This document shows positions 1 to 6,068 of a stretch of 47,793 nt of DNA, in pieces. The notes under the pieces were generated by a model that worked only from the letters and a program-made list of their open reading frames with translations, ran no database searches and was not told where the DNA came from. Numbering within the stretch: the first letter of the stretch is position 1; each line of letters begins with the position of its first letter. A program made the position numbers and the translations under genes. This DNA is from a bacterium (GTDB lineage Bacteria; Caldisericota; Caldisericia; UBA6126): assembly GCA_021372585.1 (NCBI GenBank), contig JAJFUD010000012.1, positions 1 through 47,793 on the forward strand, read 5' to 3'.

Positions 1-288
1 TCTTATATTATGCAGTTATATGGAGCTATAGAAAGGGAAAAGGCTGCAATGGGCTATTTTATTACATTGTATCCACCAACAAAACCAATGATAGAAGAAT
101 GTAATAAGATTGGTTTATACCATAATCGGTTAATCGAAAAAGATTACCCAAAAATTCAGATTATTACAGCAGAAGAGCTTTTAAATGGTTCCAGAATCAC
201 TATTCCCGTAAGCCATAAAATAGATGTTGTTAAATCAGCAAAATTAAAAGAATCAGATGATACGTTAGAATTTGGAGCAGATTCATAA
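1..288 (+). CDS. C-terminal end of a site-specific DNA methyltransferase / restriction-associated protein (partial)
   Basis: The frame is open from the first base of the window, so only about the last 95 residues are present and the gene starts upstream. The visible pattern (AIEREKAAMGYFITLYPPTK, then IQIITAEELLNG) is, from memory, the tail of large DNA adenine methyltransferase proteins that carry a restriction-endonuclease-like C-terminal domain. In those, this segment follows a conserved D-(D/E)xK core and ends with a short lysine-rich tail. Here the tail (KSAKLKESDDTLEFGADS) ends normally at TAA. The methyltransferase motifs themselves lie outside the window, so the activity cannot be judged. 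It may mark the edge of a restriction-modification or defence locus that continues into the accessory genes to the right. The family call is moderately sure; the exact specificity is unknown. Confidence 0.6.
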   Translation, partial: SYIMQLYGAIEREKAAMGYFITLYPPTKPMIEECNKIGLYHNRLIEKDYPKIQIITAEELLNGSRITIPVSHKIDVVKSAKLKESDDTLEFGADS

Positions 289-427
289 ATGGAGTTTTTT
301 TATATATTTCCGGCAGAGAGGTTAGCCTCCCGAAAATTCTTTGTATTACCTGCCCATAGGAAAAATATTTTTTCGAAATATTATTATTAAACTTTTTAGT
401 ATTAATATCTAAAAAATAGGAGGGTTT

Positions 428-667
428 ATGAATTGTACATGTCCAACTTGTAGAAGTTACCTTGAATTTCCTGATTTGCGACCTGGTGAATTGGAAAATT
501 TAAAAGAAGCAACTTCGAGCACAAAGGGATGTTTAACTTTTGTTGGAATAGTAACAATGCCATTAGGCATTGGTATTTTTATTTTAATTGCCTTGCTATT
601 TGTTGGACCAGTCAGAGATGTTACCTGCCCAGTTTGTGGAAAATATTTTCAAGTAAGGGCTAAATAA
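428..667 (+). CDS. Small membrane protein with two cysteine-pair (zinc-ribbon-like) knuckles
   Basis: A 79-residue protein. The first knuckle is CTCPTC at residues 3-8 and the second is CPVC near residues 67-70. Between them lies a strongly hydrophobic segment of about 25 residues (roughly 38-62), long enough for one membrane helix or a tight hairpin. The two halves look like the two sides of a zinc ribbon held together across or beside the membrane. A strong AGGAGG at 418-423 sits 4 bases before the ATG and supports the start. I do not recognise the family. The gene stands alone on the plus strand between the methyltransferase tail and the DUF4177 gene. Its base composition matches the rest of the AT-rich island. 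That it is translated is likely; its function is unknown. Confidence 0.6.
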   Translation: MNCTCPTCRSYLEFPDLRPGELENLKEATSSTKGCLTFVGIVTMPLGIGIFILIALLFVGPVRDVTCPVCGKYFQVRAK

Positions 668-754
668 AAAAGCATATCCATTAACTGAACATAGCGGAAA
701 TACAAATTAAAACATGTAAAGCTTTTGGTAATGAAGAAAAATAGGGTATTAATT

Positions 755-990
755 AAAACTGTTTTAAACCATAAAAAATTATGTTCTAATTGTTTTAAAA
801 CAAAAGGAGATAAAGCATGAAAAAATGGGAGTATCGGACCGTGATTCTTGAAATAAAAAAAACAGAGTTAGAACTAAACTGTTATTTAAATGAATTAGGA
901 AAAGAAGGTTGGGAACTTATCACAGTTTATGGAATGATGAGGTATCGAGTATATTATTTCAAGCGTGAAATAGTATAATGTTTTAAACTG
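755..990 (+). promoter_or_regulatory. Three TGTTTTAAA(A)C boxes flanking the DUF4177 gene, possible operator set
   Basis: Three similar boxes occur: CTGTTTTAAACC at 759-770, the perfect 12-bp palindrome TGTTTTAAAACA at 791-802, and TGTTTTAAACTG at 979-990. The first two lie upstream of the DUF4177 gene and the third lies between its stop and the ribosome binding site of the HTH gene. The second box nearly touches the DUF4177 ribosome binding site. Spacing and position suggest a repressor site, and the HTH protein encoded next door is the obvious candidate. The sequence is very AT-rich, so chance similarity is possible. Confidence 0.35.
817..978 (+). CDS. DUF4177-family small protein
   Basis: A 53-residue protein read from ATG 817 to TAA 976-978, with an AAAGGAGA ribosome binding site at about 803-810. 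The layout is that of DUF4177: an N-terminal strand starting MKKWEYRTVILE, a helix with the motif LNELGKEGWELITV, and a last strand YYFKREIV. This is the complete domain of a family whose members are normally 50-80 residues. No member has a role I can state; they are found widely in Firmicutes and often beside membrane or regulatory genes. It lies 29 bases before the HTH gene and is flanked by repeated TGTTTTAAA boxes, so the two may share control. The family call is confident; the function is unknown. Confidence 0.8.
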   Translation: MKKWEYRTVILEIKKTELELNCYLNELGKEGWELITVYGMMRYRVYYFKREIV

Positions 991-1007
991 TTTATAAGGA
1001 GCGTAAT

Positions 1008-1517
1008 ATGGCTATACAAGGAAAGTTAATCGACTATCAAACATTAAAGAAAATAAAACAATTGAGAGAAGCAGGAAAAACAATCCGGGATATAGTCGCT
1101 ACAACGGGTGTATCGAGTGCAACGGTGATTAAATATATAAAACAAAGCACAAATAACCAAGTTGATTGCAATATTAATGCCCAGGCGCAATTAAACGATA
1201 TAAAGAGGGATTTAGAATACTTAAAAAAAACAATTGAAACACTAAAGAATTTAATACCAAAAGATGTTACACAAAATAAGAACAATATAGAGATGAAACA
1301 TAATATTGAAACAAGCGAAACAAGAAATATACCATTACCAGAAGGTGAAGAAAGTTTAAAAAGTGAAACAAAATTAAAACAAGAAACAACCTTATTTAAA
1401 ACAAAAAGATTACATGCAGAAGAAATAGCAAAAAGGATATATCGCAACGGAATACAATGCAAAAAAGTGTTGACGACCCAGCTGACGATTAATGAACAGG
1501 ATAGGACCAACAGGTAA
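1008..1517 (+). CDS. Helix-turn-helix protein with long charged C-terminal region
   Basis: A 169-residue protein. Residues 10-40 form a resolvase- or transposase-type helix-turn-helix (IKQLREAGKTIRDIVATTG, then SSATVIKYIK). Residues 55-80 look like a coiled coil (DIKRDLEYLKKTIETLKNLI), and the rest is rich in Lys, Glu, Asn and Thr without a recognised domain. The ATG has a close AAGGAG. Such HTH plus coiled-coil proteins are common in mobile and phage-derived DNA, where they act as small DNA-binding regulators or recombination accessory proteins; the role here is inferred only. The last 15 or so residues run straight into the decayed AlbA_2 segment, so the original C-terminus may have been replaced. 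DNA-binding function is likely; the target may be the boxes at 755-990. Confidence 0.6.
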   Translation: MAIQGKLIDYQTLKKIKQLREAGKTIRDIVATTGVSSATVIKYIKQSTNNQVDCNINAQAQLNDIKRDLEYLKKTIETLKNLIPKDVTQNKNNIEMKHNIETSETRNIPLPEGEESLKSETKLKQETTLFKTKRLHAEEIAKRIYRNGIQCKKVLTTQLTINEQDRTNR

Positions 1518-1520
1518 CAC

Positions 1521-1655
1521 ATGGATATCAAACAAGTTGTTTAACTAATTCGTCAAGGAGAAGGCATTCAGATTGGACTTTCAAGCGTTTCGCTTTCTTA
1601 TGAATCTCTATCAGAGAACTGTGAAGATTTGCTATTACATTTGGTACCAAGCTGA
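1521..1655 (+). pseudogene. Remnant of the N-terminus of an AlbA_2 (COG2865) protein
   Basis: Read from ATG 1521 the frame gives MDIKQVV, an in-frame TAA, then LIRQGEGIQI. This is the usual opening of AlbA_2-domain proteins, in which a helix ending in RQGE is followed by a strand ending in EFK. The similarity fades after that and the frame ends at TGA 1653-1655. Both the stop codon and the lost EFK strand show decay. The C-terminal half of a related gene lies 300 bases downstream in the opposite orientation, so the locus has been rearranged. Confidence 0.55.
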
Positions 1656-1746
1656 GACCAAAAAGGTGCCAAGTTACTTTCAAAACGTTCCTTGATTTTA
1701 ATAACCATTTTAACTTTAACCTTAGAACCAATAAAGCTTCAGACTT

Positions 1747-1774
1747 CGAGACCGCCACGACATGGTCTCGCGGT
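1747..1774. repeat. GC-rich overlapping inverted repeats
   Basis: CGAGACC (1747-1753) pairs perfectly with GGTCTCG (1764-1770), and ACCGC (1751-1755) pairs with GCGGT (1770-1774), so two alternative hairpins share the same arms. The block is clearly richer in GC than its surroundings and lies in a 137-base gap between the AlbA_2 and RhuM relics. There is no T-run, so it is not a simple terminator. It may be part of a small mobile palindrome or a rearrangement scar. Confidence 0.35.
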
Positions 1775-1792
1775 GACAGGGATTGGCAAATA

Positions 1793-1951
1793 TTGAAAAA
1801 GAATAAACAGATAGTTCCACAAAACACCTCTACGGATTTTTTGCTCTATACCACACCAAAGGGTCAAGTTAAGGTTGAGAAAAACAAATTTGAAGGTTAT
1901 GAATTGGAGGAAAATTCCGTATGTGCAAATTTTGCACATACTGCCAGTGAC
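1793..1951 (+). pseudogene. RhuM-type (virulence RhuM family) fragment with an internal deletion
   Basis: The frame from TTG 1793 reads DFLLYTTPKGQVKVEKNKF, then ELEENSVCANFAHTASDE. RhuM proteins begin with a strand like FLLYTTxxGxxKVEV and, about 40 residues later, contain EExGELxENSVxxxFxxTAxDGKxY. Here the two parts are joined directly: the helix-turn-helix part (the WLTQxxMAELF region) is missing. The frame then runs into reversed AlbA_2 DNA at about 1952. The stretch coding VCANFAHTA contains the palindrome ATGTGCAAATTTTGCACAT at 1921-1939 (9-base arms around one base). The family assignment is from memory but specific; the gene is certainly not intact. Confidence 0.6.
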
Positions 1952-2092
1952 GAAGCTTTATTGTTCCACGATCTCCCAATAACCACCTTTATCTGGACCA
2001 ACTCTCCTGATTCTATTTTCTTGTTTCAATTTATTTAAATGGTATTTTACTCCCTTGTCAGTGATATTGCCTAACAAATGAGTTAGTTCGAC
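1952..2092. repeat. 141-bp direct repeat, copy 1 (3' end of AlbA_2 gene)
   Basis: This block matches 5540-5680 base for base except for one substitution (C at 2054, A at 5642), in the same orientation, at an offset of 3588. It covers the last 45 codons of the minus-strand AlbA_2 gene, the stop codon and six further bases. Sequence on both sides differs between the copies. The two copies bracket the AAA ATPase/RloB pair. Confidence 0.95.
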
Positions 2093-2572
2093 CCTACTAA
2101 TTTTAGGATTATCTTTTAGTATTGCCAGTATTTTCTGGGTAGTTTTCTGGGTAGTTTGACCTGAATTTGTATCAGGTACCCTAGCTCTAAAAGTTACCAT
2201 CAAACCACCAAAATCGTAAGCTATATGAGGTTCAAGAGTTTTAGCTTTTTTACATTCTTGTCTAATTTTTTCGATTCCCCGACCCCATGCTTCGATATAA
2301 CCAGCTCTAAAAAAAGCAGTAGCAATTAGTGGATTATAGGGAATGGATGGGTGTTTCTCAAGAAGTCGTTCAATAGGTAGAATATCAGGTAGCCGTCCGG
2401 CATTCCAAATAATTATTTTATCTTCATAGACGCTAATCTGTATTGGAATCCCGCTGCTGTAATCCTTGTGAACTATTGCGTTAGTCACAGCTTCTCGCAT
2501 GGCTTCTGGCGGGAACAAAAATCGCTCAATACGCTGAAATCTTTTTGGTGTAGGTATACCAGCTATCGCCAA
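1958..2572 (-). pseudogene. C-terminal half of an AlbA_2 / COG2865 (RecG-like) putative regulator, 5' truncated
   Basis: About 190 residues of real similarity: RIERFLFPPEAMREAVTNAI, HKDYSSGIPIQI, NAGRLPD, SIPYNPLIATAFFRAGYIE, GRGIEKI, and a C-terminal winged helix ending RVGPDKGGYWEIVEQ. This is the ATPase-like and wHTH half of COG2865 proteins, which normally carry an AlbA_2 domain of about 150-200 residues in front. That part is missing. The first dozen codons of the open frame are antisense to a RhuM fragment (2530-2641), so the true break is near 2535. Full members are putative DNA-binding regulators of accessory and defence islands. The last 45 codons are duplicated at 5546-5680. Confidence 0.75.
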
Positions 2573-2641
2573 ACATCTTAAAACATCTTTGAAAGTGGTG
2601 AACTGGTCGAAGATTCAGTTATTTCCAAAATGGAAACAACT
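2530..2641 (+). pseudogene. Second RhuM-type fragment with frameshifts
   Basis: From 2541 the frame reads LFGVGIPAIAKHL; after a missing base in the A-run at 2579-2583 the next frame continues NIFESGELVEDSVISKMETT. Together they match the RhuM stretch in which LFGV-type HTH residues lead into KNIFExGELxExSVISKxxTT. A second indel before LFGV breaks AE from it. This segment overlaps the region deleted from the fragment at 1793-1951 and carries the ordinary VISKMETT version of the site that is palindromic there. The two are therefore probably remains of two RhuM genes. The stretch is antisense to the first codons of the truncated AlbA_2 frame. Confidence 0.55.
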
Positions 2642-2839
2642 ATAGAAGTTCAAAAAGAAGATAGGAGAGAGGTAATAAACAAGGTTCAAGAGGCTATGGA
2701 ACATACTATGAGCTTATTGGCTCAAAGGGCTCACGAACGGAGCAGATTCTGGTACAAATCGACGTGCGTTCTGAAGTATGTAGACCACGAATCTGGAAAA
2801 TCCAGATTGGTAGCTTCAACAATATATGAAGAGGATTAA
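2630..2839 (+). CDS. Short chimeric or hypothetical ORF downstream of the RhuM remnant
   Basis: A 69-residue frame, ATG 2630 to TAA 2839. The first four codons (METT) are the end of the RhuM fragment. The remaining 65 residues (from IEVQKEDRREVINKVQEAM to LVASTIYEED) form a plausible charged, helical then beta-rich sequence, with a segment HERSRFWYKSTC in the middle. I do not recognise it. There is no clear ribosome binding site before the ATG, so it is more likely the tail of another broken gene fused to RhuM than a functional gene. The next 146 bases to the AAA gene contain only AT-rich DNA and a promoter. Confidence 0.3.
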   Translation: METTIEVQKEDRREVINKVQEAMEHTMSLLAQRAHERSRFWYKSTCVLKYVDHESGKSRLVASTIYEED

Positions 2840-2938
2840 TCAATTTCATCCTTCCAATTAAAATCTACCCAAAATTTAACAATAAGTTTATTATTTTTAT
2901 TTATTCTTTTTACTTTTGTTAAAATTTCACAAAGAGTA

Positions 2939-2966
2939 TTTACATATGCTGAAAATAGAATACAAT
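2939..2966 (+). promoter_or_regulatory. Sigma-70-type promoter of the AAA/RloB operon
   Basis: TTTACA at 2939-2944, a 16-base spacer, and TACAAT at 2961-2966. The expected start near 2973 leaves a leader of about 12 bases carrying CCGGAGG before the ATG at 2986. A dedicated promoter with such a short leader suggests that the defence-like pair is expressed independently of its decayed neighbours. Confidence 0.55.
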
Positions 2967-2985
2967 AAGACGACCGGAGGTAAAC

Positions 2986-4305
2986 ATGTTATTACAAGCT
3001 AGTTTTAAGAATTTCTACTCGTATCAGGATGAGGCTATCCTCACCATGGTTGCAACTTCTGATAAGACTCTCCTTGATCAAAATACGATCCCTTTGAATG
3101 GTAGCGAGAAAAGAGTGTTGCGAAATATTAATATATATGGAGCGAATGGCAGCGGGAAGAGCAATCTCTTTAAGGTGTTTTATTATGCCAAGATCTTTTT
3201 GCTAAATGCCATCAAGAATATTGGATCCGACTACAAGATACCGACCAAACCTTTCTTATTGTCTACTGAATCAGAAAACCAATCTTCTGAGTTTGAGTTT
3301 ATCTTTATACAAGATAGTACGCAGTATCGCTATGGCTTTGAAGTCAGCACCGAGAAAATCTTTCATGAGTGGTTATATGCTGCTTATTCCAAAAAAGAAA
3401 CCATGCTCTTTGAACGGAATTATCAGGAATTCAAACTAGGGGCTAAATTCAAAGAGGGAGATAACTTAACAGATAAGGTGACAGAAAAAGTTCCTTTTAT
3501 AAGCGTAGTGGCTCAGTTTAATGGGGAAATCGCTAAGTCGGTTATTAAATGGTTCTCCAGTATTCGGATTATGGGTGAAAGATGCGAAAAATTTAACACC
3601 TCCATCATCATCAATGAAAGTAAAAAAAGGAATCATTTAAAGGAGGATCTGATTAAACAGCTGGTTAAAAAATCTGATTTTGGGATAGTGGATATCCAAG
3701 TAAAAGACGATCTAGTGTCCGGTAAAGAACTGCTAAAAACAAAACAAGAAGAACTACCTCCTAGATTAGTTGAAGACCTGATGAAGCAGGAAAACATTCA
3801 TTTATTAGTAGAGAAGACGGGGCATTATAAATACAACAAAGACAGAACCAGTAAGGAGGTAGTCTATTTTTTGTTAGAGGATGAATCGACCGGCACCAGG
3901 AAGTTTTATAATCTTGCTGGTCCTCTTATCGAGACATTGATCGAAGGCGGTATCATTTTTATCGACGAGATAGACAGAAGTTTCCATACTGAGCTCGTTT
4001 TGGAGCTGATCAATCTATTTAATAATCCGGCTATCAATAAGAACAATGCCCAGTTTATCACTACGACGCAAAACCAGGCTTTGTTAAAGGAGAAAAGCAT
4101 TTTGCGACGAGATCAATTTTGGTTCGTGGAAAAAGATAAATATGGCAGGAGCAGTTTATTTAGTTTAGGAAGTTTCCCTGCGGTTCGGAAAGATGATTCC
4201 TGGGATAAAGAATATAGCCATGGACGGTATGGTGGAGTTCCCATTATTCATAATTTAAGCCAGGAAATGGAATATATCATTACCAACCAGAATGAAAGTA
4301 AATAA
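2986..4305 (+). CDS. AAA-family ATPase of the COG1106 / RloA (AAA_15-21) type
   Basis: A 439-residue cytoplasmic ATPase of the ABC/SMC-like kind used in phage-defence systems. The N-terminus starts with the family strand MLLQASFKNFYSYQDE. Walker A is GANGSGKS at residues 52-59, and Walker B with its catalytic acid is GIIFIDEIDRSFH at about 320-332, followed by the QFITTTQN strand where the H-loop region lies. The C-terminus ends in the usual aromatic and charged segment. CCGGAGG lies 6 bases before the ATG. The next gene starts inside this one (14-base overlap) and encodes a RloB-like protein. AAA ATPase plus RloB/AbiLii is a known type of abortive-infection pair (AbiL, RloAB). The inferred role is sensing infection and controlling the RloB partner. 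All motifs are intact. Confidence 0.88.
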   Translation: MLLQASFKNFYSYQDEAILTMVATSDKTLLDQNTIPLNGSEKRVLRNINIYGANGSGKSNLFKVFYYAKIFLLNAIKNIGSDYKIPTKPFLLSTESENQSSEFEFIFIQDSTQYRYGFEVSTEKIFHEWLYAAYSKKETMLFERNYQEFKLGAKFKEGDNLTDKVTEKVPFISVVAQFNGEIAKSVIKWFSSIRIMGERCEKFNTSIIINESKKRNHLKEDLIKQLVKKSDFGIVDIQVKDDLVSGKELLKTKQEELPPRLVEDLMKQENIHLLVEKTGHYKYNKDRTSKEVVYFLLEDESTGTRKFYNLAGPLIETLIEGGIIFIDEIDRSFHTELVLELINLFNNPAINKNNAQFITTTQNQALLKEKSILRRDQFWFVEKDKYGRSSLFSLGSFPAVRKDDSWDKEYSHGRYGGVPIIHNLSQEMEYIITNQNESK

Positions 4306-4894
4306 AACAAGGGAGCTTAATCCTTACATCCTGATCGTTTGTGAGGGTACTCAAACTGAGAAGAATTACTTTAAGAGTTTTCATGTTCCTGCTTTGCATA
4401 TTGAAGTTTATGGAAAAGGTCAAAGCACTTGTAATTTGGTTGAATATACCCAAACCCTAAAAAACCAAAGAGAAAATGAGTTGGATATTGAATTTGACTA
4501 TGTATGGTGTGTATTTGACAGGGATCGGTGCTGTCGTATGAATTATGATTTAGCCTATAGAAAAGCAAGAGAATATAAATTCAAGATCGCTTTCTCTGTG
4601 GAAGCTTTTGAAGTTTGGTTGCTTCTTCATTTTATGTACTTTTTAAATCAGTATTCAGTTCAAGATTTGGAAGAAAAACTATCTATTGAATTGAAAAAAG
4701 AGAGAGGGATTGATTACGACAAAGCGGATCCGAATATTTATGAATATCTTGAGGATAGAATGAAAACGGCATTGAATAATGCCAAGAGACTTCACCGGTA
4801 CCATTCTCCTGGTCCCCAGAAATCTCATTATGATTGCAACCCATTCTCAACCGTATTCGAATTAGTTGAATTTCTGATAAGCAAGGAGCAGTGA
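4292..4894 (+). CDS. RloB / AbiLii-like protein (TOPRIM-like nuclease candidate)
   Basis: A 200-residue protein of the RloB family (PF13707, which includes AbiLii). TOPRIM-like signatures are visible: ILIVCEGTQTEKNYF with Glu18, VWCVFDRDR with Asp76 and Asp78, and AFSVEAFEVWLLLHF with Glu104. This is the usual E...DxD...E/W layout. The ATG lies within the last codons of the AAA gene, so translation is coupled. Known members act with an AAA ATPase in abortive infection; in related AAA-TOPRIM systems (PARIS, OLD) the TOPRIM partner cleaves nucleic acid once released. That this protein is the effector is inference. Length and motifs suggest a complete gene. Its stop is followed by ATTAAG-CGA-CTTAAT (a small hairpin without T-run), then decayed DNA. 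Confidence 0.85.
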   Translation: MKVNKTRELNPYILIVCEGTQTEKNYFKSFHVPALHIEVYGKGQSTCNLVEYTQTLKNQRENELDIEFDYVWCVFDRDRCCRMNYDLAYRKAREYKFKIAFSVEAFEVWLLLHFMYFLNQYSVQDLEEKLSIELKKERGIDYDKADPNIYEYLEDRMKTALNNAKRLHRYHSPGPQKSHYDCNPFSTVFELVEFLISKEQ

Positions 4895-5050
4895 TTAAGC
4901 GACTTAATTGGAATACAAATTATCCGGATTAGTTGTTTACTTCGAAACCCAATTTCTTATTATAGATTGTGGATGAATGAATTATACAACATCCTGTTGC
5001 GCTATTTGAACCATTACCTCTCCCTTGCAGAAATATGGATTGAAACTCTT

Positions 5051-5075
5051 AACTGGTTACACTTTGTAACCAGTT
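5051..5075. repeat. Perfect inverted repeat, 10-bp arms
   Basis: AACTGGTTAC (5051-5060) and GTAACCAGTT (5066-5075) are exact reverse complements with a 5-base loop ACTTT. No T-run follows. The arm core AACTGGT is shared with the next palindrome at 5132-5158. Confidence 0.85.
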
Positions 5076-5131
5076 GGATTGTCACTTCCCTTTGCTGGAG
5101 GTGTTGCTCCCCCTGCCTAAAAGAGTTTGAA

Positions 5132-5158
5132 GAACTGGTGACAAAACGTCACCAGTTC
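5132..5158. repeat. Perfect inverted repeat, 11-bp arms
   Basis: GAACTGGTGAC (5132-5142) and GTCACCAGTTC (5148-5158) are exact reverse complements around AAAAC. The first seven arm positions match the palindrome at 5051-5075 (AACTGGT). It lies in a frame coding ELVTKRHQF and is not followed by a T-run. Confidence 0.85.
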
Positions 5159-5256
5159 GAAAGGTGTCGGTTCTTTTTGGTAAATTAGAAATCAGAAACA
5201 GCAGAACTTAGAAAAACCAACACTAACATAATTGGCTCATGATAATTGGATAGTAG

Positions 5257-5382
5257 CATAGGGAGAGGGTAATTGAGAAATTATTTTCGAGAATTAAAAA
5301 ACAAGGGAAAATAGAACGAATAGGTACATCACGAAGTGGTTATTGTATTGGAGAATTGTTAAATAGGGGAGGAAGTAGCTAA
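5257..5382 (+). pseudogene. Remnant of a C-terminal winged helix (AlbA_2 or Fic-type)
   Basis: A 41-codon frame after a TAG reads VIEKLFSRIKKQGKIERIG, TSRSGYCIGEL and then a short tail to TAA. This is the typical last helix and wing of AlbA_2/COG2865 and Fic-HTH proteins (compare YHLNKLKQENRIRRVG in the fragment at 1958-2572). The usual Trp after GGY or SGY is Cys here. Nothing of the rest of such a gene precedes it, so it is a second, different winged-helix relic in the same orientation as the operon. Confidence 0.5.
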
Positions 5383-5388
5383 CCTAAA

Positions 5389-5539
5389 CAAGATAGATAT
5401 GCAGGCGATGTCGGAGAATTTGGCAAACAATGAAACAAGCTGTTTCACAATTGGGCAACAGCTTGTTGCGCAAATACTAAGGAGAGAAAAATCCGTTAAT
5501 ATTGAGATTATATTTGCAGAAAATAGTTCAGTTTCCAGG
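5389..5539 (+). other. Unassigned coding relic with two adjacent palindromes
   Basis: An open frame (about 50 codons, MQAMSENLANNETSCFTIGQ, then QLVAQILRREKS) runs up to the edge of repeat copy 2. It holds two perfect palindromes: TGAAACA-AGC-TGTTTCA at 5431-5447 and GCAACA-GCT-TGTTGC at 5455-5469. I do not recognise the peptide with any confidence. The gene is truncated at 5540, where reversed AlbA_2 DNA begins. Confidence 0.35.
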
Positions 5540-5680
5540 GAAGCTTTATTGTTCCACGATCTCCCAATAACCACCTTTATCTGGACCAACTCTCCTGATT
5601 CTATTTTCTTGTTTCAATTTATTTAAATGGTATTTTACTCCATTGTCAGTGATATTGCCTAACAAATGAGTTAGTTCGAC
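5540..5680. repeat. 141-bp direct repeat, copy 2
   Basis: Identical to 1952-2092 except at 5642. It contains the last 45 codons of the AlbA_2 gene on the minus strand (stop codon at 5546-5548) with nothing upstream of it, so this copy is a pure fragment. The left boundary falls at the same base as in copy 1, a few bases beyond the AlbA_2 stop. The right boundary cuts the AlbA_2 reading frame. Confidence 0.95.
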
Positions 5681-5810
5681 TGGCGTTGTACAGTTGAACA
5701 TTAGCAAGACTAAGGTTTAATTCCGCACAGGTATCCGATGTCTATAAACTCTCATTGCAGAAATTCACTTACGCTTCATTACCCGTAAACCCTGAATTAG
5801 TGGCTTTTTA

Positions 5811-5978
5811 TTAAGCTAAGCTTTTTGCAGCTTGGTAAAAATCTTTCTGGATTTTTTCCATAAAGGTTTTGACTTGAATCCAATTCACCTTGCACCCCTT
5901 GGGATCGATTTGTTGTTCTGTTTCAGAAAAGTAAGCAAGAGCAATTATAAAAGGATAGAGGTCCAGTTGATTCCCATA
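5811..5978 (-). pseudogene. C-terminal remnant of an unrecognised protein, possibly AbiEii-related
   Basis: A minus-strand frame of 55 codons reads from YGNQLDLYPFIIALAYF through EQQIDPKGCKVNWIQVKTF to a natural TAA. A TAG at 5979-5981 interrupts the same frame, which continues upstream as RRSPRDILENIQK. The end pattern (short helix, acidic stretch, P-K-G-x-x-V-x-W-x-x-V-K-x-F) is reminiscent of the tails of AbiEii-type nucleotidyltransferases, but this is weak. No start is visible. From 5681 to 5810 and from 6042 to 6068 I see nothing else. Confidence 0.35.
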
Positions 5979-6068
5979 CTATTTTTGTATGTTTTCCAGA
6001 ATATCCCGAGGTGATCGCCGAGGAAACAAACAGAGGGTTCGAACTGTTTTGATTCAATCGACAGACAC

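Larger units (their letters stand above)
4967..5188 (+). pseudogene. Decayed region with ORF6N-like peptide and two large palindromes
   Basis: No complete gene is visible between 4895 and 5256. One plus-strand frame ends KEFEELVTKRHQFERC, which resembles the ORF6N-domain stretch in which EEF is followed by LVTNCDRF. On the minus strand the other palindrome reads QLVTKCNQL, a similar peptide. The flanking residues do not continue the family, so these are at best relics. The similarity is from memory and short, and I place little weight on it. The palindromes are described separately. Confidence 0.3.

Noticed and set aside
1037-1531. Long minus-strand frame opposite the HTH gene
   Set aside because: Its translation is hydrophobic and low in complexity because it mirrors Lys/Asn-rich codons; the plus-strand gene has a ribosome binding site and HTH motif.
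1-6068. Intact insertion sequence or transposase
   Set aside because: No DDE, serine or tyrosine transposase motif was found in the island; only short inverted repeats and the 141-bp duplication are present.
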